A stretch of DNA of 64,000 bases, taken from contig JACJNW010000021.1 of the NCBI GenBank assembly GCA_014695195.1, positions 1 through 64,000 of the forward strand. Reading direction: 5' to 3'. Below the pieces are notes generated by a model, which was not told the DNA's origin, searched no databases, and saw only the letters and a list, made by a program, of their open reading frames with translations. Made by a program: the position numbers and the translations under genes. This stretch comes from Cyanobacteria bacterium FACHB-DQ100. GTDB lineage: Bacteria > Cyanobacteriota > Cyanobacteriia > Leptolyngbyales > Leptolyngbyaceae. Positions 8,607 through 17,121 of the stretch are shown here, piece by piece (position 1 is the first letter of the stretch; the number at the start of each line of letters is the position of its first letter).

Positions 8607-8875
8607 AGCTGGAAGTCAGTTTTAGTCCATCATTTCGACTTGCCTTCAAGAAACGAGTCAAAGGCAAGACGGATTTAGAGGCTCGATTTTTGGCAAAGCT
8701 AGAAATATTTATCGCTAATCCATTCGATCCGAGTTTGAGAACACACAAGCTATCTGGCAAGCTCAAAGATCTTTACAGCTTCAGTCTCGAATACGATGAG
8801 CGAGTCGTGTTTTACTTCACAGAAGACGGAAACGCAGTTTTTGTCGATGTCGGCACTCACGATGAAGTGTATTGA
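8603..8875 (+). CDS. RelE/YafQ-family toxin (start codon apparently lost)
   Basis: The frame encodes VKLEVSFSPSFRLAFKKRVK through DEVY, about 90 residues, the full length of a RelE-superfamily mRNA interferase. Visible family features are the FxPSFxxxFKKR opening, NPFDPSLRTHKLSGKL, and the RVVFYF...VFVDVGTHDEVY core strands ending at the conserved THDEVY. The problem is initiation: where relatives overlap the antitoxin stop with GTG/ATG, this sequence reads GAGTAAAG, giving GTA. A TGA at 8597-8599 closes the frame upstream. The first canonical alternative start is TTG at 8690, which would delete the N-terminal 29 residues. The toxin may be unexpressed, or start at GTA or CTG. Confidence 0.7.
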   Translation, partial: VKLEVSFSPSFRLAFKKRVKGKTDLEARFLAKLEIFIANPFDPSLRTHKLSGKLKDLYSFSLEYDERVVFYFTEDGNAVFVDVGTHDEVY

Positions 8876-8905
8876 TTGCTCCCTTCCTCCAAAAAATGTC
8901 GAAAG

Positions 8906-8948
8906 GGGGTTGAATGATCTACACTCGTATAGGGTAAAATTCAACCCC
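8906..8948 (+). promoter_or_regulatory. infA leader hairpin
   Basis: GGGGTTGAAT (8906-8915) pairs perfectly with ATTCAACCCC (8939-8948) across a 23-base loop. It lies between the toxin stop and infA, ending 29 bases before the infA start. No T-tract follows. Possible roles: transcript boundary, or structured leader regulating infA. Confidence 0.6.
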
Positions 8949-8977
8949 GACCTGTTCTATTTGGAGGAAATTGCCGC

Positions 8978-9211
8978 TTGTCTAAACAAGACCTAATTGA
9001 AATGGAAGGAACTGTCGTCGATTCACTCCCGAACGCCATGTTCCGGGTAGACCTCGACAACGGCTTCAACGTACTCGCACACATCTCTGGAAAAATTCGG
9101 CGCAACTATATCAAGATCCTGCCGGGCGATCGTGTCAAGGTCGAACTCACCCCCTATGACCTTACCAAAGGACGCATCACCTACCGACTGAAAAATAAAG
9201 GTGGTCGTTAG
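8978..9211 (+). CDS. infA: Translation initiation factor IF-1
   Basis: A 77-residue OB-fold protein: [20 protein letters not shown], then [20 protein letters not shown] and KGRITYR, all conserved IF-1 signatures. IF-1 binds the A site of the 30S subunit during initiation. The start appears to be TTG at 8978, preceded by TTGGAGGAAA with GGAGG about 10 bases upstream; no ATG is available that keeps the conserved N-terminus. It is the first gene of the cluster. In many cyanobacteria secY and adk precede infA, but here a toxin-antitoxin pair does. Confidence 0.95.
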   Translation: MSKQDLIEMEGTVVDSLPNAMFRVDLDNGFNVLAHISGKIRRNYIKILPGDRVKVELTPYDLTKGRITYRLKNKGGR

Positions 9212-9230
9212 TCGGCATTAAAAGATCTCT

Positions 9231-9260
9231 TTGACAAGCGCTATATAAAATTGATAGGAT
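9231..9260 (+). promoter_or_regulatory. Probable promoter before rpmJ
   Basis: TTGACA (9231-9236) and TAGGAT (9255-9260) are 18 bases apart, in the infA-rpmJ gap. A perfect -35 and reasonable -10 suggest a second transcription start that feeds rpmJ and the genes after it. Confidence 0.55.
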
Positions 9261-9290
9261 ATTGTGTTTGTAATGTTGCCGAGATAGGGC

Positions 9291-9404
9291 ATGAAAGTAC
9301 GAGCGTCAGTGAAACGAATTTGCGAAAAATGCCGCGTCATTCGTCGGAAGGGGCGCGTCATGGTGATCTGTGAAAACCCGAAGCACAAACAACGCCAGGG
9401 TTAA
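9291..9404 (+). CDS. rpmJ: 50S ribosomal protein bL36
   Basis: A 37-residue protein, [20 protein letters not shown] ending NPKHKQRQG. The zinc-ribbon ligands Cys11, Cys14, Cys27 and His32 are present, so this is the zinc-binding (C+) form. bL36 binds 23S rRNA near the GTPase-associated region. It keeps its usual place between infA and rpsM, and a good promoter lies immediately upstream. Confidence 0.97.
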   Translation: MKVRASVKRICEKCRVIRRKGRVMVICENPKHKQRQG

Positions 9405-9497
9405 CAAGACTGCGTGTGCAAGTCTGCCGAAGCGGGGAAAGCCCTCGATCGCGGCAGACATTTTCGACTGTTTATCTATGTTTTAGGGAGAATCAGC

Positions 9498-9881
9498 GTG
9501 GCGCGGATTGCGGGCGTAGACCTGCCTCGCGATAAGCGAGTGGAAATTGGTCTTCGATATATCTATGGAATCGGGCCTACCCGATCGAAAGAAATCATCG
9601 CGAAAACAGGAGTCAATCCTGATACGCGAGTGAAAGACCTGAGCGAAGCGGATGTCGCAGCCCTGCGGGAAGCAGTGGAAGGCGGCTATCAGATTGAAGG
9701 AGACTTGCGGCGGTTTGAATCGATGTCGATCAAGCGATTGATGGATATTGGTTGCTATCGCGGTCGGCGGCATCGGATGGGATTACCTGTGCGGGGTCAG
9801 CGGACTCGGACCAACGCGCGGACTCGGCGAGGCGGTCGTCGGACGGTTGCCGGGAAGAAAAAAGCCCCTGGTAAGAAATAA
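9498..9881 (+). CDS. rpsM: 30S ribosomal protein uS13
   Basis: A 127-residue protein starting (GTG)[20 protein letters not shown], the canonical uS13 N-terminus, with the H2TH-like segment [16 protein letters not shown] and the basic tail [18 protein letters not shown] that reaches the tRNAs. The frame is open upstream to 9414, but those 28 residues are not conserved; the GTG at 9498 follows a TAGGGAGAATCAGC ribosome-binding site and gives the standard length. uS13 sits in the 30S head and contacts P-site tRNA and the uL5 bridge. Confidence 0.96.
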   Translation: MARIAGVDLPRDKRVEIGLRYIYGIGPTRSKEIIAKTGVNPDTRVKDLSEADVAALREAVEGGYQIEGDLRRFESMSIKRLMDIGCYRGRRHRMGLPVRGQRTRTNARTRRGGRRTVAGKKKAPGKK

Positions 9882-9946
9882 TGTGCATTGCCTCCGGGCA
9901 ATCACAGCTTGTAGGAACGTAGCAGCGTAAATTTAAGAGAGTTGAC

Positions 9947-10342
9947 ATGGCAAGACAACCGCAGCGGAAAACGGGCCCGCGCAAGGCGAAAAAGAATATC
10001 CCTAGTGGAGTCGCCCATATTCAATCGACCTTCAACAACACGATCGTCACGATCTCAGATACTCAAGGCGAGGTGATTTCCTGGGCATCTGCCGGATCGA
10101 GCGGCTTCAAAGGTGCAAAGAAGGGAACTCCCTTTGCGGCACAAACCGCTGCCGAAGCAGCCGCACGTCGGGCAATGGATCAAGGAATGCGCCAACTTGA
10201 AGTCATGGTGAGCGGTCCCGGTGCGGGACGTGAAACCGCGATTCGAGCCTTACAGGGGACTGGCATCGAAATCACCCTGATCCGAGACGTGACCCCGATT
10301 CCTCATAACGGTTGTCGCCCACCCAAGCGCCGTCGCGTCTAA
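9947..10342 (+). CDS. rpsK: 30S ribosomal protein uS11
   Basis: A 131-residue protein with the conserved core [18 protein letters not shown], the [20 protein letters not shown] segment and the C-terminal [19 protein letters not shown] tail. uS11 lies on the 30S platform beside the Shine-Dalgarno helix and the E site. It follows rpsM by 65 bases and precedes rpoA by 96 bases, as in other alpha operons. Confidence 0.97.
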   Translation: MARQPQRKTGPRKAKKNIPSGVAHIQSTFNNTIVTISDTQGEVISWASAGSSGFKGAKKGTPFAAQTAAEAAARRAMDQGMRQLEVMVSGPGAGRETAIRALQGTGIEITLIRDVTPIPHNGCRPPKRRRV

Positions 10343-10438
10343 TGCGCGATTTTGCTGTCTATAATGGACTGCACGAAACGGGTTGGATGTCAAATCGAGG
10401 GATAACCCTCACAAGCAAGGAGAAAGGGAGGCTAATCC

Positions 10439-11377
10439 GTGGCACAGTTTCAGGTCGAATGTATTGATACCACGACGGATAAGGATCAAAGCCAATACAG
10501 CAAGTTCATCTTGGAGCCGCTAGATCGGGGACAAGGAACGACGGTAGGGAATGCCCTTCGTCGCGTGTTGCTGTCGAACTTAGAAGGCGCAGCCGTAACC
10601 GCCGTGAGACTCGCAGGCGTAACGCATGAGTTTGCGACGATTCCGGGAGTGCGAGAAGACGTGCTGGATATCATGCTGAACATGAAGAAGCTGGTATTCA
10701 GAACATATTCGTCCCAGCCTCAGATCGGTCGGCTTCTGGTTCAAGGTGCAGCGACGGTAACGGCTGAAAGCTTTGATTTGCCTTCGGAAGTTGAACTGGT
10801 TGATCCGGATCAGTACATTGCAACGCTTGCTCCGAACGCAACGTTAGAGATGGAGTTCAAAATCGAGAAGGGTAAAGGCTATCGGGGAGCTGGAAAGTTC
10901 ACTGATGATACCGCGCTCGACTTTTTGCAAATCGACTCTGTATTCATGCCCGTGCGGAAGGTGCAATACAGCGTTGAGGATGCTCGCCAGGGTGGAACGG
11001 CTGAAAAAGACCGTTTGATCATGGAAATCTGGACAAATGGCAGTTTGACTCCGCAAGAAGCGCTGAGTCAAGCGGCAAATATCCTGGTCGATCTGTTTAA
11101 TCCATTGAAAGACATCACGTTCGAGCCTTCGGATGGTGACGATCTCAACGATGAGCGGATCGAAAATCAAATCCCGATCGAAGAACTGCAACTCTCAGTC
11201 AGAGCCTATAACTGCCTGAAACGTGCTCAAATCAATTCGGTCGCGGACTTGCTCGACTACAGCCAAGAAGACCTGCTCGAAATCAAAAACTTCGGTGCTA
11301 AGTCTGCGGAAGAAGTGGTCGAAGCACTGCAACAACGGTTGGGGATTACCCTGCCGCAAGAAAAATCTAAATCCTAG
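10439..11377 (+). CDS. rpoA: RNA polymerase subunit alpha
   Basis: A 312-residue alpha subunit. The N-terminal domain (about 1-230) forms the dimer that nucleates polymerase assembly: EPLDRGQGTTVGNALRRVLL is the classic signature. The C-terminal domain (about 245-305) contains IEELQLSVRAYNCLKRAQI and the helix-hairpin-helix DLLEIKNFGAKSAEEVVEAL that binds UP elements and activators. The start is GTG at 10439, preceded by AGGAGAAAGGGAGG. A TATAAT at 10360-10365 in the upstream gap may be part of an internal promoter, although no good -35 accompanies it. Confidence 0.97.
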   Translation: MAQFQVECIDTTTDKDQSQYSKFILEPLDRGQGTTVGNALRRVLLSNLEGAAVTAVRLAGVTHEFATIPGVREDVLDIMLNMKKLVFRTYSSQPQIGRLLVQGAATVTAESFDLPSEVELVDPDQYIATLAPNATLEMEFKIEKGKGYRGAGKFTDDTALDFLQIDSVFMPVRKVQYSVEDARQGGTAEKDRLIMEIWTNGSLTPQEALSQAANILVDLFNPLKDITFEPSDGDDLNDERIENQIPIEELQLSVRAYNCLKRAQINSVADLLDYSQEDLLEIKNFGAKSAEEVVEALQQRLGITLPQEKSKS

Positions 11378-11386
11378 TAACAAGCT

Positions 11387-11737
11387 ATGCGTCACGGTTG
11401 CAAAGTCCCCATGCTGGGCAAACCTGCGGATCAGCGAAAAGCACTCCTGAGAGCGCTCACGACTGAACTAATCCGCAACGGTCGAATCCAAACGACCAAA
11501 GTTCGCGCTCAAGCAGTGCGATCGGAAGCTGAAAAAATGATCACCCTCGCAAAAGACGGCTCCCTTGCGGCTCGTCGTCAAGCGATGGGATATATCTACG
11601 ACAAGCAGCTTGTTCATGCTTTATTCGAGCAAGCTCCGGAACGATACGCCGATCGCAAAGGCGGATATACCCGCATTTTGAGAACGATTCGTCGTCGTGG
11701 TGACAATGCTGAAATGGCAATTATCGAATTGACCTAA
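11387..11737 (+). CDS. rplQ: 50S ribosomal protein bL17
   Basis: A 116-residue protein, [20 protein letters not shown] then [19 protein letters not shown], matching bL17 throughout, including the C-terminal [20 protein letters not shown]. bL17 binds 23S rRNA near the polypeptide exit tunnel. It begins nine bases after rpoA and ends one base before truA, so translational coupling is likely. Confidence 0.97.
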   Translation: MRHGCKVPMLGKPADQRKALLRALTTELIRNGRIQTTKVRAQAVRSEAEKMITLAKDGSLAARRQAMGYIYDKQLVHALFEQAPERYADRKGGYTRILRTIRRRGDNAEMAIIELT

Positions 11738-11738
11738 A

Positions 11739-12587
11739 ATGGCAACTGTTCAGCCGTCCCCCCAACGAGTCGCTCTACTGATTCAGTATTTGGGCACTCG
11801 ATTTTATGGGTGGCAACGGCAACCGAATCATCGCTCAGTTCAAGAAGAGATTGAAACCGCGATCGCTTCTGTAGTAGGGCATCGGGTGGTGATTCATGCG
11901 GCAGGACGTACCGATACGGGCGTTCATGCGGCGGCTCAGGTGGCACATTTCGATGTGGTTTCCCTGATCCCGCCACACCGATGGGCAGACGTGATCAATG
12001 CTCGACTTCCCGATGATGTGTTGATTCGAGCATCGGCAGCCGTTTCTCCGGATTGGCACGCTCGATTCTCGGCTTCCTGGAGACGATACCGCTATACGAT
12101 CTATACCGAGGCGCGACCGAATTTATTCGCTCGATCGCTGTCCTGGCACTACTACCACGCCCCGCTTGATGAATCAAAAATTCAGAAAGCGCTTGATCCG
12201 ATGATCGGTCGCCATCACATGGCAGCGTTTCAGAGGGCAAATTCGAGCCGTCCTCATGCTTGGGTCGATATTCAAGCGGCGGAATGCGTGAGACAAGACC
12301 CGTTTCTCTATATTGAAGTTCAGGCAAGTGGATTTCTGTATGGCATGATGCGGCTTCTAGTCGGACTGCTGGTAGAAGTGGGACGGGGGGATCGATCAGT
12401 GCAAGACTTTACGCGCTTGTGGACAGAAGAACGGCGCGATGAAGTTCGGTATGCGGCTCCGCCTCAAGGACTCTGCTTGCTAAGAGTGGGCTATCCGGAT
12501 ATGCCATTTCCCCCGGAACTCTGGTTTGATTCGCAGCCGAAACTGGTTTTGCCGCGATCGACTGCTTCCGAACTGACTCCTTTTTAA
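11739..12587 (+). CDS. truA: tRNA pseudouridine(38-40) synthase
   Basis: A 282-residue enzyme that isomerises uridines 38-40 in the tRNA anticodon arm to pseudouridine. The catalytic motif AAGRTDTGVHA contains the nucleophilic aspartate (about residue 58). The opening RVALLIQYLGTRFYGWQRQP and the later QASGFLYGMMRLLVGLLVEV motif are also typical of TruA. Its place inside the ribosomal cluster between rplQ and rplM is usual for cyanobacteria. The ATG lies one base after the rplQ stop. Confidence 0.96.
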   Translation: MATVQPSPQRVALLIQYLGTRFYGWQRQPNHRSVQEEIETAIASVVGHRVVIHAAGRTDTGVHAAAQVAHFDVVSLIPPHRWADVINARLPDDVLIRASAAVSPDWHARFSASWRRYRYTIYTEARPNLFARSLSWHYYHAPLDESKIQKALDPMIGRHHMAAFQRANSSRPHAWVDIQAAECVRQDPFLYIEVQASGFLYGMMRLLVGLLVEVGRGDRSVQDFTRLWTEERRDEVRYAAPPQGLCLLRVGYPDMPFPPELWFDSQPKLVLPRSTASELTPF

Positions 12588-12602
12588 CCAAACCTCAAGC
12601 TC

Positions 12603-13058
12603 ATGGAAAACAAAACCTATCTACCTCCGATCGCCGAGATCCAGCGCGATTGGTACGTTGTAGACGCAACGAATCAACGCCTGGGTCGTTTAGCGACTGA
12701 AATCGCGATGATTCTTCGCGGTAAGAACAAGCCGACCTACACACCGCATCTAGACACAGGCGATTTTGTCGTCGTGATCAATGCCGATAAAGTCGCCGTG
12801 ACGGGCAAAAAAGCCAGTCAGAAAGTGTATCGCCGTCACTCCGGTCGTCCGGGTGGAATGAAGACCGAATCTTTTGAAAAGCTGCAAGCGCGATTGCCAG
12901 AGCGCATTATCGAGCAAGCAGTCAAAGGAATGCTGCCAAAAAATTCGCTGGGTCGCCAACTGTTCACCAAGATGAAAGTGTATGCGGGTGCAGATCATCC
13001 TCATGCAGCACAGCAACCCAAAGTTTTAGAAATCAAGACGATTCCGGGAGAGAAGTAA
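12603..13058 (+). CDS. rplM: 50S ribosomal protein uL13
   Basis: A 151-residue protein with the uL13 signatures [38 protein letters not shown] and the [20 protein letters not shown] region. uL13 is an early-assembly protein binding 23S rRNA domains II and VI. It is paired with rpsI, as almost everywhere in bacteria, with three bases between stop and start. Confidence 0.97.
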   Translation: MENKTYLPPIAEIQRDWYVVDATNQRLGRLATEIAMILRGKNKPTYTPHLDTGDFVVVINADKVAVTGKKASQKVYRRHSGRPGGMKTESFEKLQARLPERIIEQAVKGMLPKNSLGRQLFTKMKVYAGADHPHAAQQPKVLEIKTIPGEK

Positions 13059-13061
13059 TCG

Positions 13062-13469
13062 ATGCAAGCTACTGAAGGAAGAGTGATGTATCAAGGCACC
13101 GGTCGCCGTAAAAACGCGATCGCTCGTGTCCGATTGGTTCCAGGAGATGGCACCATCACGATCAACGGCAAGCCCGGTGATCTTTACCTGCAATTCAACG
13201 CTGAGTACCTTTCTGGCGCGAAAGCACCCTTAGAAACCCTAGGTTTGGAAAGTGAATACGATGTCTTGGTGACGGCTCACGGTGGCGGTTTGACCGGACA
13301 AGCGGACGCGATTAAACTCGGTGTGGCGCGTGCGTTATGCCAGCTTGATCCCGAAAACCGGAAGCCGCTCAAAGTCGAAGGGTATTTAACCCGTGATCCG
13401 AGAGCAAAAGAACGGAAGAAATACGGTCTTCGCAAAGCCCGGAAGGCTCCTCAGTTCTCGAAGCGCTAA
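13062..13469 (+). CDS. rpsI: 30S ribosomal protein uS9
   Basis: A 135-residue protein. [40 protein letters not shown] and the terminal [14 protein letters not shown] are uS9 signatures; the final lysine-arginine pair reaches the P-site tRNA anticodon stem-loop. I keep the ATG at 13062 because cyanobacterial uS9 proteins commonly begin MQ with a short extension; an internal ATG at 13086 is the alternative. Confidence 0.96.
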   Translation: MQATEGRVMYQGTGRRKNAIARVRLVPGDGTITINGKPGDLYLQFNAEYLSGAKAPLETLGLESEYDVLVTAHGGGLTGQADAIKLGVARALCQLDPENRKPLKVEGYLTRDPRAKERKKYGLRKARKAPQFSKR

Positions 13470-13505
13470 TTGTTACAATCGGTATAGGACACTGGAGATA
13501 AGGCA

Positions 13506-13724
13506 ATGGCAAAAAAAGGCATCCATCCGAACTGGTATCCCGAAGCAAAGGTTTACTGTAACGGTGAACATGTTGCGACGGTAGGTTCGACCAGGCCGGA
13601 ACTGCACGTTGATGTGTGGTCGGGCAATCATCCGTTTTTCACTGGAACTCAGAAGATCATTGATACTGAGGGACGAGTCGAGCGATTCTTGCGGAAGTAC
13701 GGCATGAGCGAAGAACAAAAATAG
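13506..13724 (+). CDS. rpmE: 50S ribosomal protein bL31
   Basis: A 72-residue protein with KGIHPNWYPEAKVYCNGE and SGNHPFFTGTQKIIDTEGRV, diagnostic of bL31. It retains only one cysteine (C18) of the zinc-binding set, so it is of the cyanobacterial type that lacks the full zinc ribbon. bL31 bridges the 50S central protuberance and the 30S head. It follows rpsI by 36 bases and precedes prfA. Confidence 0.95.
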   Translation: MAKKGIHPNWYPEAKVYCNGEHVATVGSTRPELHVDVWSGNHPFFTGTQKIIDTEGRVERFLRKYGMSEEQK

Positions 13725-13816
13725 GATAATTCGGTTGAAAACTCACTCGACGATCGCGTTTTGAGTTGCCGCGATTGTCTTTTCACCGAAATTTTCTATT
13801 TTTTGAGGCGAGTCCG

Positions 13817-14932
13817 ATGGCTGAAGCATACTTGATTGACAAACTAAATTCGGTTGAGCAAACCTTTAACGAATTGACGCGCCGCATGGCTGACCCGGAT
13901 ATTGCTAAAGATCCGGGTGAGTTCCAGCGCGTGGCAAAATCGCGATCGTCGTTAGAAGAAACGGTCAATACGTATGAGCTTTGGCGCAAGACGGAAAAAG
14001 ACCTTGCTGGAGCGCGTCAGCTCTTAAAAGAATCGGGCGGCGATCTGGAAATGCAAGAAATGGCAGCGATGGAAGTGGAAGAACTCCAATCCAAGCTGCA
14101 AGAATTAGAAAAGCGATTGAAAATTCTCCTGCTACCGAGCGATCCGAATGATGACAAGAACATCATGTTAGAAATTCGGGCGGGAACCGGGGGCGATGAA
14201 GCCAGCATTTGGGCGGGTGATTTGGTCAGAATGTATTCACGTTTTGCCGAACGTCAAGGATGGCGCGTCAAAATGGCGAGTGAATCACTAGCAGAGGGCT
14301 TGGGCGGATTTAAGGAAGCCGTGATGGAAATTCAGGGCGATCGCGTTTACAGCAAGCTGAAATTTGAAGCAGGCGTTCACCGAGTTCAGCGCGTTCCGGT
14401 GACAGAAGCATCCGGGCGGGTTCACACTTCGACCGCGACCGTTGCTGTGATGCCTGAAGTGGATGATGTGGAAGTTCACATTGATCCGAAAGATATTGAA
14501 ATGAAGACCGCGCGATCAGGCGGTGCAGGTGGTCAGAACGTCAACAAAGTTGAGACGGCAGTGGATTTGATCCACAAGCCGACGGGAATTCGGGTGTTCT
14601 GTACCGAGGAGCGATCGCAGCTTCAAAACCGAGAACGAGCGATGCAGATTCTCCGGGCGAAGTTGTATGACATTAAGTTGCGAGAGCAGCAAGATGCGAT
14701 CACTTCGATGCGTCGATCGCAAGTTGGGACGGGAGAGCGATCGGAGAAGATTCGCACCTACAACTACAAAGACAATCGCGTAACGGATCACCGATTGGGG
14801 CAGAACTTCGCATTGAATCCGGTGTTAGAAGGCGATCTAGAGGATGTGATAGAGACTTGTATTTCCCAGGATCAGCAGGAGCGGTTAGAGCAATTAGCGG
14901 CTGAAAGTGGGAATGAGGCAGCAATCAAATGA
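13817..14932 (+). CDS. prfA: Peptide chain release factor 1
   Basis: A 371-residue class I release factor that reads UAA and UAG and triggers hydrolysis of peptidyl-tRNA. The tripeptide anticodon PVT is at 194-196 within [15 protein letters not shown], and the catalytic GGQ at 238-240 within [11 protein letters not shown]. The PxT-type motif distinguishes it from RF2. The frame is open upstream to 13766 with a non-conserved leader; the ATG at 13817 fits the family start [10 protein letters not shown]. It closes the ribosomal cluster. Confidence 0.97.
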   Translation: MAEAYLIDKLNSVEQTFNELTRRMADPDIAKDPGEFQRVAKSRSSLEETVNTYELWRKTEKDLAGARQLLKESGGDLEMQEMAAMEVEELQSKLQELEKRLKILLLPSDPNDDKNIMLEIRAGTGGDEASIWAGDLVRMYSRFAERQGWRVKMASESLAEGLGGFKEAVMEIQGDRVYSKLKFEAGVHRVQRVPVTEASGRVHTSTATVAVMPEVDDVEVHIDPKDIEMKTARSGGAGGQNVNKVETAVDLIHKPTGIRVFCTEERSQLQNRERAMQILRAKLYDIKLREQQDAITSMRRSQVGTGERSEKIRTYNYKDNRVTDHRLGQNFALNPVLEGDLEDVIETCISQDQQERLEQLAAESGNEAAIK

Positions 14933-15336
14933 TGATTTCTGGAGACAAAGAGGCTGACTGGGTAGCCTTTAATTGCTTTAGCTTAAACGTGGTAGCTCTT
15001 TCAGCCTGGAAAACGGAAGAGCTATCGCCGATCTCATAACTGGAGACGGCACTTAAGATACCAGCTCATCCTCCGAACGATGCGGTTCCTGATTCGGCTG
15101 CTCAAAATTACTGGGCACGCTTACATCCCTGGTGTATCGTTTGCCTCTTGCCCTAAATGCAGCGAATCGTTGTTCAGCAATTTCGCACCCGCACCCAAGC
15201 CGAAGAATATCTCAAAATCATGCGACGATTACTGCCTGAAACGGTGCATCAGATTGTGTTCGACCCGGAAACAGAATAGATTAAGAAAGGTAAAGCATTC
15301 TGCGGTGCCTTCAGCGCACCCTTAAGCGATCGCACT
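14933..15336. other. Region between prfA and a membrane protein gene
   Basis: About 400 bases. The part from 15040 to 15279 holds a broken small gene, listed separately. The first 100 bases after prfA show no clear terminator and no gene. Confidence 0.45.
15040..15279 (+). pseudogene. Small cyanobacterial gene interrupted by an in-frame TAA
   Basis: One reading frame runs on both sides of a TAA at 15154-15156. Upstream it gives NYWARLHPWCIVCLLP; directly downstream, starting with ATG at 15157, it gives MQRIVVQQFRTRTQAEEYLK and ends HQIVFDPETE. Together they read as one small protein of the kind annotated as hypothetical in cyanobacteria (a WxVVRLLPxMQRxVVxRFR pattern, from memory). Either the gene is inactivated by the stop, or only the 40-residue downstream part (15157-15279) is made. 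No frame change is needed to join the halves, so a single codon change could explain it. Confidence 0.45.
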
Positions 15337-15813
15337 ATGTCTATCCTCGGCAAACCGCGTCCTCTTTGGCAAGTCATTTTATTCTCAGGCTTAACCGGAC
15401 TACTATATTACGGCTATTACAAATGGATCATTCAGGAAGAATTACGCACCTACAACGGCAAAGGCTGGTCAGGTACGGTTTGCTTATTACCATTTGTGCT
15501 TGGAGTTGCAGTGCCGCAAGCATTGACCTTGTTTGACCCGGATGCCCCCGGTTGGTTTGGATGGTTCTCGTTACTTGGAATTGCTTGGATTTATATTGTG
15601 CAGTTTCGGCTGTATCACACAGTGAATGAATTGTATGAGCGAGACGGGCTCAAGCCGCCCTTGGTCATCTGGTGGATCTTCGTTCCCGGATTAAACCTAA
15701 TCGTGGGGCTGCGGCAAATTCATTTTCTCAGCCAGTATTGGGCAAAGCTTCAGGGCGAAACAGTACGCGACCCCATTGCTGATCCGATTCCCTTTCTATC
15801 AAGTAACGCCTAA
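15337..15813 (+). CDS. Small multi-pass membrane protein of unknown function
   Basis: A 158-residue protein with four likely membrane segments: about 12-30, 45-62, 72-92 and 107-125. Between the third and fourth lies a charged stretch YHTVNELYERDGLKPP. It resembles small DUF4234-like membrane proteins only in general layout; I do not recognise a specific family. The C-terminal 30 residues are polar and probably cytoplasmic. HIP1-like GCGATCGCAC immediately precedes the ATG. It is followed by sat on the same strand 85 bases later, but no functional link is evident. Confidence 0.6.
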   Translation: MSILGKPRPLWQVILFSGLTGLLYYGYYKWIIQEELRTYNGKGWSGTVCLLPFVLGVAVPQALTLFDPDAPGWFGWFSLLGIAWIYIVQFRLYHTVNELYERDGLKPPLVIWWIFVPGLNLIVGLRQIHFLSQYWAKLQGETVRDPIADPIPFLSSNA

Positions 15814-15898
15814 TCGTTCCACATCCTGCTAAGTTTATTAAAGACCGCTTTTCTGATCGGGAAAGTGGTAATTCCACCCTTTCATCTCTCTACACCAC

Positions 15899-17062
15899 AT
15901 GAGTCATCCTAACGGAATCGCACCGCACGGCGGACAGCTAATCGATCGCATTGTCACGGGCGCTCAGCGCGAAGAATTTCTCTCTAAAGCGGACTTTCTC
16001 CCGCGTGTTCAACTCGACGAACGAGCCGTTTCTGATCTGCAACTGATTGCGATCGGTGGCTTTAGTCCCCTGACCGGATTTATGGGCAAAGCAGACTACG
16101 ATCGTGTCGTCGAAGAAATGCACTTGGCGAACGGGTTGCCCTGGTCGATTCCGGTGACGCTCTCGGTAACGGAAGAGGTCGCCGCACCGCTCAAGGAAGG
16201 TAGTTTGGTGCGGTTGGATGATCCGACTGGACGCTATATCGGCGTGTTGCAGTTGAGCGAGAAATACACCTACGACAAAGCGCGAGAAGCGGTGAAAGTG
16301 TACCGCACCGATGAGGAAAAGCATCCGGGCGTGGCAGTTGTTTACCGTCAGGGCAATGTGAATTTGGCAGGAGATGTATGGCTGTTGGAGCGCGACCCGC
16401 ATCCGTTGTTTCCGACTTATCAGATTGATCCGGCAGTATCACGGGCTGCATTCCAAGAAAAAGGCTGGAAAACGGTCGTCGGCTTCCAAACCCGCAACCC
16501 GATTCACCGCGCTCATGAGTACATCATTAAATGTGCGCTCGAAACCGTAGATGGACTGTTTCTGCATCCCTTGGTTGGTGCGACAAAAGAAGATGATATC
16601 TCGGCAGACATTCGGATGCGGTGTTACGAGATTATGCTGGAGCATTATTTTCCCAACGATCGCGTGATTCTGGCGATTAATCCAGCAGCAATGCGCTATG
16701 CCGGGCCGCGTGAAGCCATTTTCCATGCGCTAGTGCGGAAAAACTATGGCTGTACTCACTTTATCGTGGGACGTGATCACGCTGGAGTGGGTGATTACTA
16801 CGGCACCTACGATGCTCAATACATCTTTGATGAGTTTGACCCAGCAGCACTAGGCATTCAGCCTCTGAAGTTTGAACACGCTTTCTACTGCAAGCGCACC
16901 CAAGGAATGGCAACGACGAAAACCAGTCCGAGTTCAGCAGAAGAGCGCGTGCATTTGTCAGGGACGAAGGTGAGAGAAATGCTGCGTCGGGGAGAATTAC
17001 CGCCGCCTGAGTTTTCACGTCCAGAGGTCGCGACGGAATTGGCGAAAGCAATGAAGGTGTAG
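15899..17062 (+). CDS. sat: Sulfate adenylyltransferase (ATP sulfurylase)
   Basis: A 387-residue enzyme catalysing ATP + sulfate to adenosine 5'-phosphosulfate + pyrophosphate, the first step of assimilatory sulfate reduction. The nucleotide-binding signatures are intact: QTRNP at 197-201, HRAH at 203-206, and [17 protein letters not shown] later. An N-terminal PUA-like domain precedes the catalytic domain, and there is no C-terminal APS kinase domain, consistent with the cyanobacterial Sat form. The ATG at 15899 opens the conserved HGGQLIDR segment. It converges with panB across a hairpin. Confidence 0.96.
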   Translation: MSHPNGIAPHGGQLIDRIVTGAQREEFLSKADFLPRVQLDERAVSDLQLIAIGGFSPLTGFMGKADYDRVVEEMHLANGLPWSIPVTLSVTEEVAAPLKEGSLVRLDDPTGRYIGVLQLSEKYTYDKAREAVKVYRTDEEKHPGVAVVYRQGNVNLAGDVWLLERDPHPLFPTYQIDPAVSRAAFQEKGWKTVVGFQTRNPIHRAHEYIIKCALETVDGLFLHPLVGATKEDDISADIRMRCYEIMLEHYFPNDRVILAINPAAMRYAGPREAIFHALVRKNYGCTHFIVGRDHAGVGDYYGTYDAQYIFDEFDPAALGIQPLKFEHAFYCKRTQGMATTKTSPSSAEERVHLSGTKVREMLRRGELPPPEFSRPEVATELAKAMKV

Positions 17063-17073
17063 ATCAACGTGGA

Positions 17074-17100
17074 GAGAGGCGTTTCGCCGAAACGCCTCTC
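17074..17100. terminator. Bidirectional hairpin between sat and panB
   Basis: A perfect 11-bp stem GAGAGGCGTTT/AAACGCCTCTC with loop CGCCG lies 11 bases after the sat stop and 21 bases beyond the panB stop. No T-tract follows on either strand, so termination may depend on stem strength. Confidence 0.7.
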
Positions 17101-17121
17101 TAAGTATCTGGTAGCACTTGA

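Noticed and set aside
9414-9497. Upstream extension of the uS13 frame by 28 codons
   Set aside because: Not part of conserved uS13; the GTG at 9498 has a good ribosome-binding site and gives the usual length.
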